This document shows, piece after piece, positions 42,962 to 52,140 of a DNA stretch of 64,000 nt. The notes beneath the pieces were generated by a model that was not told the DNA's origin, did not search any database, and saw nothing but the letters and a program-made list of their open reading frames with translations. The position numbers were made by a program, and so were the translations under genes. Location: assembly GCA_902778265.1 (NCBI GenBank), contig CACYXI010000001.1:62001-126000 (forward strand). Reading direction: 5' to 3'. Source of the stretch: an uncultured Bacteroidales bacterium (GTDB taxonomy: Bacteria; Bacteroidota; Bacteroidia; Bacteroidales; Bacteroidaceae). Numbering within the stretch: the stretch's first letter is position 1; the number at the start of each line of letters is the position of its first letter.

Positions 42962-44119
42962 CTATTTGCAATAAATCTTTCTTGAGAGTAGTGGTCCAAT
43001 CTTGGTATCAAATACCTCATACTGCTGTGCGGGTTCCTCGTATTCAAAACCGTTTGTCATAGCAAAGGCATTATAACCGATGATAGAGCCGTTAACTACG
43101 GCATTGGGGATTGAAACACAGGTGTGGAAATGGCCTAAATAAATCTTATCCTGTTTAAATGTCTTTGCCCATTTCATAGCAAGACGATTCAAAGAAGGAT
43201 AAATGCCACAAACGGTGCCGCTGCCCGTTGATTTAATTTGGAATCCGTGGATAAAGATAAATCTCTTCTTATCCTGAGTGTCCACAATTGCCATTTCACT
43301 ATTTGGAATACAAAAATCAATGGGAAGATTGGTGAGTTCGCATTGTTTCTGTATATTTCTATACATTAACCACTCATAACTCATCTTATATCCATTAATG
43401 TGCTGAATTTTCTTTGTGGTACGGCTGTGATTACCAACAATGCCAATAAACTTTATATGTTTAAGGGATGTTGCGTGCTCACAAAGGTAGCGTAAGCCGT
43501 TATAAATAATGTTCTGTGCAACTTCGGTCGCTTCAAGGGGGCTGAGACCATTGGTCTGTTCCTGTTCGGCTCTAAGATAACCCGTAATAGTATCACCAAG
43601 TGACGCAAAAATCAGGTCCTCTACCTTATCTTCGTTTAGACAATTGGTAAGATTGCAGAAGTATTTCTGTATTCTCTCCTTTGCGATGTCAATGTCGTAA
43701 TGATTGAGACCTAAAACCGCATCGGGTTCTACGGTTTCTTCAATATGTGCATCGGAAAAGAGTGCCACGGCATATCTGTTTCCTTCTTTAAGCTGAGAAA
43801 ATTTGAAGTTGTCAATTGTGAAGGGTAGCTCCTTTACTTTTTTCTGTTCAAGAAACTCTTCATATTCTTCCTTATCAAACTCAACATCGGGGCTAAGCTG
43901 TGAGGCGTCTACAAAGTTCTTCTCTTTGTCATAAATTGTGGTTGAATCAAGGTAATAAGTCTCACCATCGTGCATATAACAGTTATTCTTTTTGAAATGA
44001 GCCGAGATTGTTGCCTTGTTTACCTTAAGGGCTTTTGCAAGACTGCGGATACTCTTAAACTCTTTACCTGATTTACTGACGATTTTATTCGCCGCGCTTG
44101 GAATTACATTTATTGCCAT
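42962..44119 (-). CDS. metallophosphoesterase with N-terminal helix-turn-helix-like domain
   Basis: 385 residues from the ATG at 44119. The longer frame starts at a TTG (44143) that lies inside the -7 promoter element and cannot be the start. Residues 18-50 (SIRSLAKALKVNKATISAHF) look like a small helix-turn-helix. The calcineurin-like core follows: SDAHIEE, SLGDTITG, GIVGNHSRT, FIHGF and GHFHTC. Phage relatives are annotated as DNA repair exonuclease-like; here the substrate is unknown. Read from a host-type promoter, hence early. Confidence 0.78.
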   Translation of the reverse strand: MAINVIPSAANKIVSKSGKEFKSIRSLAKALKVNKATISAHFKKNNCYMHDGETYYLDSTTIYDKEKNFVDASQLSPDVEFDKEEYEEFLEQKKVKELPFTIDNFKFSQLKEGNRYAVALFSDAHIEETVEPDAVLGLNHYDIDIAKERIQKYFCNLTNCLNEDKVEDLIFASLGDTITGYLRAEQEQTNGLSPLEATEVAQNIIYNGLRYLCEHATSLKHIKFIGIVGNHSRTTKKIQHINGYKMSYEWLMYRNIQKQCELTNLPIDFCIPNSEMAIVDTQDKKRFIFIHGFQIKSTGSGTVCGIYPSLNRLAMKWAKTFKQDKIYLGHFHTCVSIPNAVVNGSIIGYNAFAMTNGFEYEEPAQQYEVFDTKIGPLLSRKIYCK

Positions 44120-44140
44120 GTGTTTAAATTTTTGATGGGA

Positions 44141-44171
44141 CAAATATAGTGATTTTTTCTAACTATCCAAG
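44141..44171 (-). promoter_or_regulatory. Bacteroidetes-type promoter
   Basis: Minus-strand CTTG (44168-44171), 19 bases, then TATATTTG (44141-44148). One mismatch in the -33 element only. The ATG at 44119 is 21 bases downstream. Confidence 0.7.
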
Positions 44172-44566
44172 TGATAATCATACAATTTTAACAGATTTTC
44201 TACTTTTTCAACTGAATCACCGAAATGAAAGACCATTCTTCCGTATTCAGGATAGGTATCCATACCCTCTATGTTAATCCACGCTAATGCAATGATGCCA
44301 TTGATTGCATAATCCATTGAGAAACATGAGTTTTCTTCAATAGTCTGTAATGGCATTTGGGTTGAAACATTATGGACTGATGAGCATGTACTTGGCTCGG
44401 GTGATAAATCTTCAATTGCTGATGCGGGAGAATTATCATCCCATTCGGGGCCATAAACTAAATCGGGGGTTGTTGAAAAATAGAAATCATATGCATAATT
44501 TCCATTTACATCCCTTCCTTTGGGCCTTACATATACTAATTTTTCACAATTCTCCACTTTCATCAT
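44159..44566 (-). CDS. hypothetical protein, paralogue of the neighbouring gene
   Basis: 135 residues. Shared with the 44544-44996 product are a YxxxFSxTPDxVxGxxW segment, a central acidic TIEENSCFSMD / AIENCCFAMQD segment, and an end with FHFGDSVEKVENLL / LHFGEAESSVREKL. The family is not recognised. Its start overlaps the end of the paralogous gene by 23 bases, which suggests tandem duplication and translational coupling. Confidence 0.65.
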   Translation of the reverse strand: MMKVENCEKLVYVRPKGRDVNGNYAYDFYFSTTPDLVYGPEWDDNSPASAIEDLSPEPSTCSSVHNVSTQMPLQTIEENSCFSMDYAINGIIALAWINIEGMDTYPEYGRMVFHFGDSVEKVENLLKLYDYHLDS

Positions 44567-44996
44567 CTTTTAGATTTTCTATCATGTTATTTATCACCGC
44601 ATCATCTTTGTTGGTGCTGATTAACTCACCTAAAATAAGACCATTTGCGGTAAGTTTCTCTCGTACGGAAGACTCGGCCTCTCCGAAGTGAAGAACAAGG
44701 GGTGGTGTCGTTCCGCTTTCGTAAAATAGCAGAGGAATTATATCATCAATACAATCTTGCATTGCAAAACAACAATTTTCAATGGCTAAAAGAAATCGTG
44801 TTTCAGTGGAAAACTCTGCTTTTGATGTTATAATGCTTTCATCGGGTTTTAGTGATGACACGGCACCTGCGGGAGTATAATTCCAATTTTCACCCCAAAC
44901 AACATCGGGTGTTTCTGAAAAGCTAAGAGTGTATGTATACTTTCCGTCTGCTGTTTCGGAAGATATTTCTGCAAAGGCTAAAAACTGTTCGCTCAT
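44544..44996 (-). CDS. hypothetical protein, paralogue of the neighbouring gene
   Basis: 150 residues, paralogous to the 44159-44566 product over its whole length, with a longer C-terminal extension. Not recognised. It overlaps the end of the SNF2 helicase gene by 4 bases and so belongs to the operon that begins with the 63-residue protein at 47177. Confidence 0.65.
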   Translation of the reverse strand: MSEQFLAFAEISSETADGKYTYTLSFSETPDVVWGENWNYTPAGAVSSLKPDESIITSKAEFSTETRFLLAIENCCFAMQDCIDDIIPLLFYESGTTPPLVLHFGEAESSVREKLTANGLILGELISTNKDDAVINNMIENLKDDESGEL

Positions 44997-47002
44997 TTTT
45001 CGTCCTCCTTTTTAATAACTGTTTCCGATAAGGTTTGTCTACGGAGTTGTGTATTCCACATTCTTTCATATTGTGTGGATTTAAATATCTGATAATAGAT
45101 ATCTACCTCATGCGTTTGACCTATACGGTGTACTCTGTCCTCACATTGTGAGTTGTTGGCATAAATATAGTCAAAATCATTGAAAATTAAAGTATGTGAG
45201 GCGGTTAAGGTAAGACCAACACCACAAGCAATGAGGTTTCCTATAAAGACCTTTGTGTCTTCGTCTTTCATGAACTTCTCCTTTGCCGCATCTTTGGCCG
45301 TAAGGTTCATTTTTCCGTTATATATAACACATTTGTCCTTATAATAATCCCTGAGGGTGTATAGTTCCTCATCAAAACAGCAAATAATAACAACCTTTTC
45401 TCCCTTTGCAATCTTTTCGTCTGCGAGTTTGATTGTATTGGGTATCATCTCCTTTGAAAGATATCTGCGATAGATTGCACCCTCTAAAAGACTTTTATTG
45501 AGCTCCTTGGTGGGGTCTTCTGTGAGTTGTTCTGCTTGATATTCATCCCATAGACTATTATATGTCATAATTTGCGACATATTTAGGTCGTAGAATAATT
45601 CATGAATATGCTTTGGTGGCATATCAGTAAGGTCTTCCTTTACTCTCCTGAGATATATGTGGGCGGTTCGTTCCTTTAGCTCTTCAATGTTGGTAGGTTC
45701 TTTTGGTATAAGCATCATTTTGCAATGAACCTTAATATAATCTTTGAGTTGTTCCTTCTCTAAATCATTAAGGTCAAACCAAGTGTTCTTCTGATGTTCA
45801 GTCAAAAACTTTTTGGTCCAAACTTCCCTTTCTTTTTTATCTTTAACCATCTCAACTGCCCCGCAATAGCGTTTCATATAGAAATTCCAATCGCTTGTGA
45901 GTGGGTCTGAGAGTAGGGATACAATATTGAAATAACTTTGGGGACTATTTGTGATGGGCGTTCCTGTAGCTAAATATATGCTATGTGGCTTCGCCCTTTT
46001 AATAATATCCTTTATAATTTTATAACGTATTGACGTGGTGTTGGACAATTTATGTGCCTCGTCAACAATTATTAATGATTTCTTGTTCTTTAGGTAACGC
46101 AAAAGAGGACTATTCTCTTCGGCTTTCTTAATATTTTCGGCGCTACGGCTTTGGGGTATTTGATATATTGTATCGAGAATATCGTAATTGACAATAATGT
46201 AGTGATTGTCAACCCATGTGCCTGTTTCTTTAACTTCTGCCAAGAGTTTTGTTTTGGAGAGTCCTGATTTTCCCTCTTTGTAACCCGCAATCTTCTCTAA
46301 ATCTCCCTTGTTTTTTTCACCAAGGCCTCCTACGATAGTAATATCTCGTTCGGGGACATACCACATTAATTCATCCTTCCATGTTGTCTTCATGGAAGAA
46401 GGACAAATTATCACAACGGCGTCAAAGTTGCCCTCTACTGCTGCTACGGAGAGCTCGGTTGTCTTACCCATCCCCTGTCCGTCGGCCAAAACACACTTTT
46501 TCCTACCAAGAAGAAACTTTACCCCCTCTTTTTGATGTTCTTTTAGCTTTCTGTTGGGGTCGCGGGACATTGAGAGTCTATCGTAGCGGTCAAAGTCAAC
46601 ATTTATGCTATGATAATCTTCAACTAAGAAGTTAGTGATAACAGCATTTTTAGGGATGAATTCATTTACGGGGTCGGCACTCTGTCTATATCTGACATAA
46701 CAGTGATAATAATTGTTGGTTTCCCCTAATAAGTTTATTATCTTCAACTTTTCGGGTATAAAATCAAGATTCCAATCGTTTTTCTTCTTTGCACCATACC
46801 AATCAGCAATCTTTATGATTTTATTTATCGGCTTGGGTTCAAAATCCTTATTTCTTAAGATATAATCAATAACAAAATCCGTAACGCGGTCAATTTTATG
46901 AAAAATAACCACGTCACGTTTGAGGTCATTAAGAAAAGGATTGCTTCCTTGATAATGTTCAAGGATGTCAACCGCCGATGAAATTTTAATTAGACTTGCC
47001 AT
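44993..47002 (-). CDS. SNF2-family DNA helicase/translocase
   Basis: 669 residues. Motif I is LADGQGMGKT near 172-181, motif II DEAH at 314-317, motif III LATGTPITN, and motif VI SQCEDRVHRIGQ near the C-terminus, the full SNF2/superfamily 2 set. An N-terminal 150-residue region is specific to phage members. These proteins move along double-stranded DNA; in T4-like phages the related UvsW remodels recombination intermediates. It overlaps the short upstream gene by 17 bases. Confidence 0.88.
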   Translation of the reverse strand: MASLIKISSAVDILEHYQGSNPFLNDLKRDVVIFHKIDRVTDFVIDYILRNKDFEPKPINKIIKIADWYGAKKKNDWNLDFIPEKLKIINLLGETNNYYHCYVRYRQSADPVNEFIPKNAVITNFLVEDYHSINVDFDRYDRLSMSRDPNRKLKEHQKEGVKFLLGRKKCVLADGQGMGKTTELSVAAVEGNFDAVVIICPSSMKTTWKDELMWYVPERDITIVGGLGEKNKGDLEKIAGYKEGKSGLSKTKLLAEVKETGTWVDNHYIIVNYDILDTIYQIPQSRSAENIKKAEENSPLLRYLKNKKSLIIVDEAHKLSNTTSIRYKIIKDIIKRAKPHSIYLATGTPITNSPQSYFNIVSLLSDPLTSDWNFYMKRYCGAVEMVKDKKEREVWTKKFLTEHQKNTWFDLNDLEKEQLKDYIKVHCKMMLIPKEPTNIEELKERTAHIYLRRVKEDLTDMPPKHIHELFYDLNMSQIMTYNSLWDEYQAEQLTEDPTKELNKSLLEGAIYRRYLSKEMIPNTIKLADEKIAKGEKVVIICCFDEELYTLRDYYKDKCVIYNGKMNLTAKDAAKEKFMKDEDTKVFIGNLIACGVGLTLTASHTLIFNDFDYIYANNSQCEDRVHRIGQTHEVDIYYQIFKSTQYERMWNTQLRRQTLSETVIKKEDEK

Positions 47003-47177
47003 TAGTTTTTAATGTTTCCTCCTTGTCCCACTCTTCTACAAATGTCCGAGCGAAACGTAGAGATTCCTTAACTGCAAGGCGAGGAAGGGCTTCGTCAATA
47101 ACCCCACCTTTGGCTTCAATCAGTCCTTGTAAAACACTGATTGCAACCTGCAGTTTGATATTTTCCCTTTCAGTCAT
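46986..47177 (-). CDS. small hypothetical protein
   Basis: 63 residues from the ATG at 47177, chosen because the earlier start at 47204 would place the codon over the -7 promoter element. One helical hairpin, acidic. Not recognised. First gene of the SNF2 operon, directly behind a perfect host-type promoter. Confidence 0.6.
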   Translation of the reverse strand: MTERENIKLQVAISVLQGLIEAKGGVIDEALPRLAVKESLRFARTFVEEWDKEETLKTNGKSN

Positions 47178-47193
47178 TCTTGACAATTTGGGG

Positions 47194-47224
47194 CAAATAT
47201 ACATATATTTTTCTAAAAACCAAA
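47194..47224 (-). promoter_or_regulatory. Bacteroidetes-type promoter, perfect match
   Basis: Minus-strand TTTG (47221-47224), 19 bases, then TATATTTG (47194-47201). Both elements and spacing match the consensus exactly. It drives the operon through the SNF2 helicase. Confidence 0.8.
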
Positions 47225-47357
47225 AATTTTTCGTAAACTGAAGACAAAGTTCTTGCTTATGAAAAGAAAAAGAAAAATGTTTCCCCCCATACCCCCTTTA
47301 TAAAAAGAAAAATAAAAGACCTAAAGGGAAAGTACCTATAATGTACAATTAGGTAAT

Positions 47358-47371
47358 TCTACATATGTAGA
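47358..47371. repeat. perfect 14-base palindrome
   Basis: TCTACATATGTAGA, identical on both strands, in the non-coding region between divergent operons. It could be an operator or part of an origin. Confidence 0.5.
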
Positions 47372-47417
47372 GTGAACAAGTGGACCCATCATATGAAGAA
47401 TTATACATATTATCCTT

Positions 47418-47442
47418 CCTTTAATGAAGAATACCTTTAATG
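47418..47442 (+). repeat. direct repeat CCTTTAATG, two copies
   Basis: Copies at 47418-47426 and 47434-47442, 16 bases apart, each followed by a G/A-rich stretch. Confidence 0.45.
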
Positions 47443-47544
47443 GGGAAGTATTCCATATAGGTTATACTACAAAGAAAGAAAAATAAAAAAGAAAGAAGTG
47501 GCTGTTTTGTTTTTGTTTTTTTGGAGTTTGTCTTTGCATGTCAA

Positions 47545-47553
47545 ACTATTTAT
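47545..47553 (+). promoter_or_regulatory. late-type promoter motif for the tail block
   Basis: CAAACTATTTATAGAAAAAA: exact core and the A run three bases on, 20 bases before the ATG at 47574. Confidence 0.7.
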
Positions 47554-47573
47554 AGAAAAAAATACCATAGCGT

Positions 47574-48119
47574 ATGGCAATTGAATTAGGAAATAACGCA
47601 CCGAGGAGAAAAAACCCCATTAAGCGTAACAGCATGTTCCTTTCTGACGAAGATTTTAATCTTGAGATGGAATTTGCTGAGGAATACTTGGAGCATGATG
47701 CTAATCAGTGTATTGTTCTCTACGAGGTTGATATGAGTAAAACTAAGGTGGATGATGTCTATAAGGAGGCGAAGAAGAATGAGATTCGCTTTAAGCCCCC
47801 GATTGAGGTCCCTGTTGTGTACACTATTGACCGAGCGGAGCTTAAAACCTATAATACACAGCAGATGACAGGTTATTACGTCAAGACAGGAAAACTTACC
47901 TTTGGTGTGTTAGAGAAGACTTTGGAACGTTATGGTTGTGAAATACATCGCGGAGATTATGTTGGTATTCAAGTTAATCCCGAAAAAATGGTCTTTTGGA
48001 CTGTGACCAACGATGGTAAGGTTGATTCATATGCCAATGCCAATACGCTTTATGGGACACGTCCCGTTATGCGTGAGGTTGTTTGTGCTATTGTGGATTC
48101 AAATGAAATGAATGGTTAG
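47574..48119 (+). CDS. neck or tail-completion-type protein (unassigned)
   Basis: 181 residues. An N-terminal helical segment (FLSDEDFNLEMEFAEEYLEHD) precedes a beta-rich body (VVYTIDRAELKTYN; YYVKTGKLTFGVL; GDYVGIQVNPEKMVFWTVTNDG). It is the first gene of the tail block, ahead of another virion-type protein and the sheath. In T4 the neck and tail terminator genes (13-15) occupy a similar place, but the sequence itself does not settle which one this is. Confidence 0.65.
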   Translation: MAIELGNNAPRRKNPIKRNSMFLSDEDFNLEMEFAEEYLEHDANQCIVLYEVDMSKTKVDDVYKEAKKNEIRFKPPIEVPVVYTIDRAELKTYNTQQMTGYYVKTGKLTFGVLEKTLERYGCEIHRGDYVGIQVNPEKMVFWTVTNDGKVDSYANANTLYGTRPVMREVVCAIVDSNEMNG

Positions 48120-48120
48120 T

Positions 48121-49263
48121 ATGCTAAAAAAGAGACAATATAAAAATCATCTTCAATTACGAGAAGGGCCCGACCCGAAGCAAGAATGGTATAATCTTCA
48201 TTCGGAAATTTTGAAAGATTCTACTCCATTCCCTCTTCCCGTGGAATATGGCGATATTGATAATGCATTTAAGGAGTGGGTCGAAAAAGACCTTGATATT
48301 ACTTTTGAGGGTGAAAGGTTGGGAACCATTGCATTATTTTCAATGCAGAGGTTTTCTGAATATATGCAGTCTTGGAATTTTGTTGATGATGACCGAAATT
48401 TAAAGCTCAACTTTAAGGTTATCACCCGTGAAAATAACCCCAAGGCAGGTACACTACAAGGTAATGACCGAAATGTTGTAAGTTTTCCTTATTACCAAAT
48501 GAGTAGAAAACTCATGACGGACGATAATGGAAGGAGATACTTCATTGATTATAAAATGAAGCAGCCCTTCTGCGTGGATTTAATCTATACACTGAGCATT
48601 GTAACCAACAAATATGAACTCATCAATGAGTTTAATATGCTTCTCAACAAAAAATTTTCAGGCATACAGTGTTACATACGGCCTAATGGTCATTTCATGC
48701 CAATGAAGATGGAGAATATCGCTGATGAATCCGAATACAATATAATGGACCGTCGATTCTTCTCTCAATCGTATAACATCAGGGTAATGGCGTATATTAT
48801 CAATAAAGAAGATTTCTTGGAGGAGGAAGTTCCATATCCCAAGTTCCTTTGTTTTGAAAATACGGACTCCAAAAATTCGGCGGCGGTTGAAATTGAGGAC
48901 TTTGGCCCTTGCGGAGCAACACCTTATTACAACCAACCCGTAATCCTCAACACAACCTTTGGATATTGTGAAATGAATGTGCGTTTTACAATCGATAGGG
49001 ACTTTATTACTGAAAACATTGAAACTCAAAATGTTTCAAGTTTTAAAATAAGGGTAAATGACACTGATGTTGATGAAAATTTCACGGCAAAAGAGAATGA
49101 TGAAATCTATATTTATGCTGTTCGGAAACCCAATATCAATGAAGACGGAAAAATAATCTTCACAGGACACAACCCGTCCGTTATATATGACCATAAAGAA
49201 GACAACCCCGAGGTTCCCATTGACGACAAGCAACCAATAATTGAAGTTGATGTGAATTCCTAA
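48121..49263 (+). CDS. tail-completion-type virion protein (unassigned)
   Basis: 380 residues from the ATG at 48121; an ATG at 48112 inside the previous gene is the alternative. The central part (VISFPYYQMSR-like, LIYTLSIVTNKYELINEFN, CYIRPNGHFMPMKME) has the pattern of small tail proteins that bind the tube end in other contractile phages. A C-terminal beta domain follows from about 300. Its position directly before the sheath gene fits a tail terminator (gp15-like) role, which I infer rather than see. Confidence 0.6.
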   Translation: MLKKRQYKNHLQLREGPDPKQEWYNLHSEILKDSTPFPLPVEYGDIDNAFKEWVEKDLDITFEGERLGTIALFSMQRFSEYMQSWNFVDDDRNLKLNFKVITRENNPKAGTLQGNDRNVVSFPYYQMSRKLMTDDNGRRYFIDYKMKQPFCVDLIYTLSIVTNKYELINEFNMLLNKKFSGIQCYIRPNGHFMPMKMENIADESEYNIMDRRFFSQSYNIRVMAYIINKEDFLEEEVPYPKFLCFENTDSKNSAAVEIEDFGPCGATPYYNQPVILNTTFGYCEMNVRFTIDRDFITENIETQNVSSFKIRVNDTDVDENFTAKENDEIYIYAVRKPNINEDGKIIFTGHNPSVIYDHKEDNPEVPIDDKQPIIEVDVNS

Positions 49264-49281
49264 AATTTTTGGGCTTTTCCT

Positions 49282-49290
49282 ACTATTTAT
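49282..49290 (+). promoter_or_regulatory. late-type promoter motif for the sheath gene
   Basis: CTACTATTTATAACAAAATAAG: exact core and AAAA three bases on, 31 bases before the ATG at 49322. Confidence 0.7.
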
Positions 49291-49321
49291 AACAAAATAA
49301 GATTTAAAGATTTATAATAAG

Positions 49322-52015
49322 ATGAGAAATAGTGTAAGAGGAAGTCACAGCTCTCCGGGCGTTTATTCCCGCGAGATTGATTTCAGCGTCTCAGCACAAA
49401 GTCTTGGCCTTACAAAGTTAGGACTTGTCGGCGAAACACAGTTCGGTCCTGCTTTTGAACCTATCAAGATTGAGAAATGGAGCGACTTTGAAACTTATTT
49501 TGGAGGAACATCTTCTGAACTTTTCAAGACGAAGGATTATCTTCCGAAATATCAGCTACCCTATGTCGCCAAAGAATACCTAAAGGAATCAAGCGACCTG
49601 CATGTTTGTAGGGTACTTGGCCTTTCAGGATATGATGCTGATAGCGCATGGACAATTACCGTAACCGTTAATAAGAAGGGTGAAAATAACGAAGACCCTG
49701 AAAGTGAAAAAATCGCAGTCGCAGTTCTTCGCGCAAAAGGTAGTTATAATGGGGAATGGAGCAGCGATATATGTACAGCACCATCAGGCGGCACACACAC
49801 CGTTGCAGATATTAAAGAGGTAGCGATTGGTGCATACAGTGGTAAAATATATGACTCAACATGTAGTGAAGTTTCTCCAACAGGTACAACAGAAACCGGC
49901 TCCACACAGGTCACGAGCGATAATTTAGGACGTTTTACTCTTAAAATTACCACAGGAGAAGGGACAGGAGCCACAGTTTTTAGTTATCCCGTTTCCTTTA
50001 ATAGTGGGGAAAGTGATTATATTTTTAATGTTTTTGGTAACAGTAACGAGAGCGCAGGAGAAGCCCCTGTATTCGTTGAGGCATTTTATGATTACGCTCT
50101 TGCAGACTTAGCAAGCAAAATAGTCGCAGAGACAGCAGCCACAGTGGGCGATATTACCTCAATAGAAATTAAATTTGAGAAAATTGACCCAACCACCGCA
50201 CTTCGCGACTATCAGGATAAGTTTAAAGCCGCCGCAACGCCTTACCTTCTTTCTCAAATGAATGTCTCTGATAATATCGTTAATATGAAGAGACTGTTCC
50301 GTGTGATTACAATCTCTGATGGTAAGGCCGCAAATAAGCAGATTAAGATATCAATTCAGAACATTAGGCCCGACGAGGGGACATTCGACCTCCTTGTGAG
50401 GTCCTTCTACGATTCAGATGCCGCACCTGTTATCCTTGAAAAGTACAGCAAGTGTTCAATGATTGAAGGTTCTGACAATTATGTTGCATTAAGAATCGGT
50501 ACTATTAACGGAGAATACGAACTTAAGTCCAAGTACATTGCACTTGAAATGGGTAAGCATCTTACCGGAAATGAAAATCTTGTTCCTTGTGGTTTTGAGG
50601 GTTATGACGTCTTTAACTTTGGGACAGGAATTACCAATGCCGATATTGCATATAAAACGACCTACGACCCGAATGTCAAAGCAAAGAAGCAATACTTTGG
50701 GCTTGTTAATGTAGATGAGGATATCCTCGCATATAAAGGACGTAATGTTACTCAATCCAACGGGTTCCACTTAGACTCAATCCTTGAAGCAATAGCCGCC
50801 GATACGACCATAACAGGCGATACTGAAATATTTATTGATGGTGAAAAAATAGAAGGCGCTAAATTTAGTGTTGTTTCAGCCATGAAGACATCAGCTTCTA
50901 AGGGTAGAATTCCGAGAATTCTTACTGAAGCATACATGAAAGAGACTATCTACGAAGATGTAAATCTCAGGAAGTTCACTGTATATCCTTTCGGTGGTTT
51001 TGACGGATGGGATATTTACAGAACGGAAAGAACCAATACTAATGACTTTAAGGCAACGAAGTACAACGGCAAGGCATTTGAACTTATAGATAAGACATCA
51101 GAACGTACCGATGATAGAACTGCAGATATAGACCTTCCTATAATCCATAATGTATCAGACTACTACGCTTTCTTAGCAGGTTGCAGACTGTTTGCTGATA
51201 AGGAGGACATTGACATCAACCTCTTCGCAACACCGGGTCTTGACTTCAATCGCAACGAGCTCCTTGTTGAAGATATCATTGAGATTATTGAGGATGCTGA
51301 CGACGGAAGAGGCGGAGATGCACTCTACATCATTGACTCTCCATTCCTTGACAATCCTCAGGAAGTTGTTAACGCGCTTGAGAACACCTCTATTGATACT
51401 TCATACGCAGCATCATATTGGCCTTGGGTGAAGTGCTTTGACAGTGAAGACAACAAGTACATCAACCTGCCTGTAACCAAGGACGTTGTTAGAAATATGG
51501 CTTATACCGATAACATTTCATATCCTTGGTTCTCACCTGCAGGCATGCAAAGAGGTGATGTTGTGTGCGTAAGACCTGCAATTAACACCAAGATTAACGA
51601 CGAAGACACACTCTACGACGGAAGAATCAACCCCGTGAAGAGATTCGCAGTCGACGGCGTGAAGATTTGGGGTAACAAGACTCTCTACAGCTTAGACACT
51701 CCTCTTAACAGAGTTAATGTTCGTAGGCTTATGATTAGGGTTAAGAAGCTTGTTGAAAGTGCAGCACGCAACCTTATCTTTGAACAGTACGACGGTACTC
51801 TGAAATCACAGTTCCTTGCATTGGTTACTCCAATCCTCAGCGAGGTTCAGGCCAACAGGGGTATCTATGACTTCAGAATCAGCGTGGACGATTCCGTGGA
51901 AGCAAGAGACGCACACACTCTCCCTGCAACCATTGCAATCAAACCTACTCCCGCACTTGAGTACGTAGAACTCACATTCACAATTTATCCCGAATCTGTA
52001 GACTTTCAGAGCTAA
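49322..52015 (+). CDS. 18: tail sheath protein, gp18-like
   Basis: 897 residues (T4 gp18 659). The N-terminus SPGVYSREID and LGLVGETQFGPAFEP, and the C-terminal domain with YDFRISVDDSVEARDAHTLP and FTIYPES, are the hallmark ends of contractile sheath proteins, which exchange strands between neighbouring subunits. The extra length is a large central insertion (about 110-330), presumably a surface domain on the sheath. Codon use shifts toward C-ending codons near the 3' end, as in gp23. It ends before a UUCG-loop terminator. Confidence 0.9.
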   Translation: MRNSVRGSHSSPGVYSREIDFSVSAQSLGLTKLGLVGETQFGPAFEPIKIEKWSDFETYFGGTSSELFKTKDYLPKYQLPYVAKEYLKESSDLHVCRVLGLSGYDADSAWTITVTVNKKGENNEDPESEKIAVAVLRAKGSYNGEWSSDICTAPSGGTHTVADIKEVAIGAYSGKIYDSTCSEVSPTGTTETGSTQVTSDNLGRFTLKITTGEGTGATVFSYPVSFNSGESDYIFNVFGNSNESAGEAPVFVEAFYDYALADLASKIVAETAATVGDITSIEIKFEKIDPTTALRDYQDKFKAAATPYLLSQMNVSDNIVNMKRLFRVITISDGKAANKQIKISIQNIRPDEGTFDLLVRSFYDSDAAPVILEKYSKCSMIEGSDNYVALRIGTINGEYELKSKYIALEMGKHLTGNENLVPCGFEGYDVFNFGTGITNADIAYKTTYDPNVKAKKQYFGLVNVDEDILAYKGRNVTQSNGFHLDSILEAIAADTTITGDTEIFIDGEKIEGAKFSVVSAMKTSASKGRIPRILTEAYMKETIYEDVNLRKFTVYPFGGFDGWDIYRTERTNTNDFKATKYNGKAFELIDKTSERTDDRTADIDLPIIHNVSDYYAFLAGCRLFADKEDIDINLFATPGLDFNRNELLVEDIIEIIEDADDGRGGDALYIIDSPFLDNPQEVVNALENTSIDTSYAASYWPWVKCFDSEDNKYINLPVTKDVVRNMAYTDNISYPWFSPAGMQRGDVVCVRPAINTKINDEDTLYDGRINPVKRFAVDGVKIWGNKTLYSLDTPLNRVNVRRLMIRVKKLVESAARNLIFEQYDGTLKSQFLALVTPILSEVQANRGIYDFRISVDDSVEARDAHTLPATIAIKPTPALEYVELTFTIYPESVDFQS

Positions 52016-52035
52016 TTAGAATGAGATAATAAACC

Positions 52036-52068
52036 AAGAAAGGCATCCTTCGGGGTGCCTTTTCTGTT
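52036..52068 (+). terminator. terminator of the sheath gene
   Basis: AAAGGCATCC with GGGTGCCTTTT closed by a TTCG tetraloop, followed by T-rich sequence. Confidence 0.85.
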
Positions 52069-52088
52069 TAATAGGAATACCTCTCACT

Positions 52089-52121
52089 AAAAAAAAGAAA
52101 CCGTCACAAGGACGGTTTCAA
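52089..52121 (-). terminator. terminator of the tail tube gene
   Basis: GAAACCGTC with GACGGTTTC, loop ACAAG. On the minus strand it is followed by a run of eight T, so it ends the minus-strand tube transcript. Confidence 0.8.
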
Positions 52122-52140
52122 AGGAGGTATGTCTATGATA

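Larger units (their letters stand above)
47225..47573. other. non-coding region between divergent operons
   Basis: About 350 bases with no convincing gene. It holds a C-rich stretch (47282-47296), an imperfect hairpin (CCTATAATGTACAATTAGG, near 47335-47353), a perfect 14-base palindrome TCTACATATGTAGA (47358-47371), two copies of CCTTTAATG (47418-47426 and 47434-47442), then A/G- and T-rich runs and a late promoter at 47545. The density of inverted and direct repeats suggests a control region or replication origin, but no function is shown. Confidence 0.5.

Noticed and set aside
44120..44143. TTG start at 44143 for the phosphoesterase
   Set aside because: The codon lies inside the TATATTTG promoter element; the ATG at 44119 is used instead.
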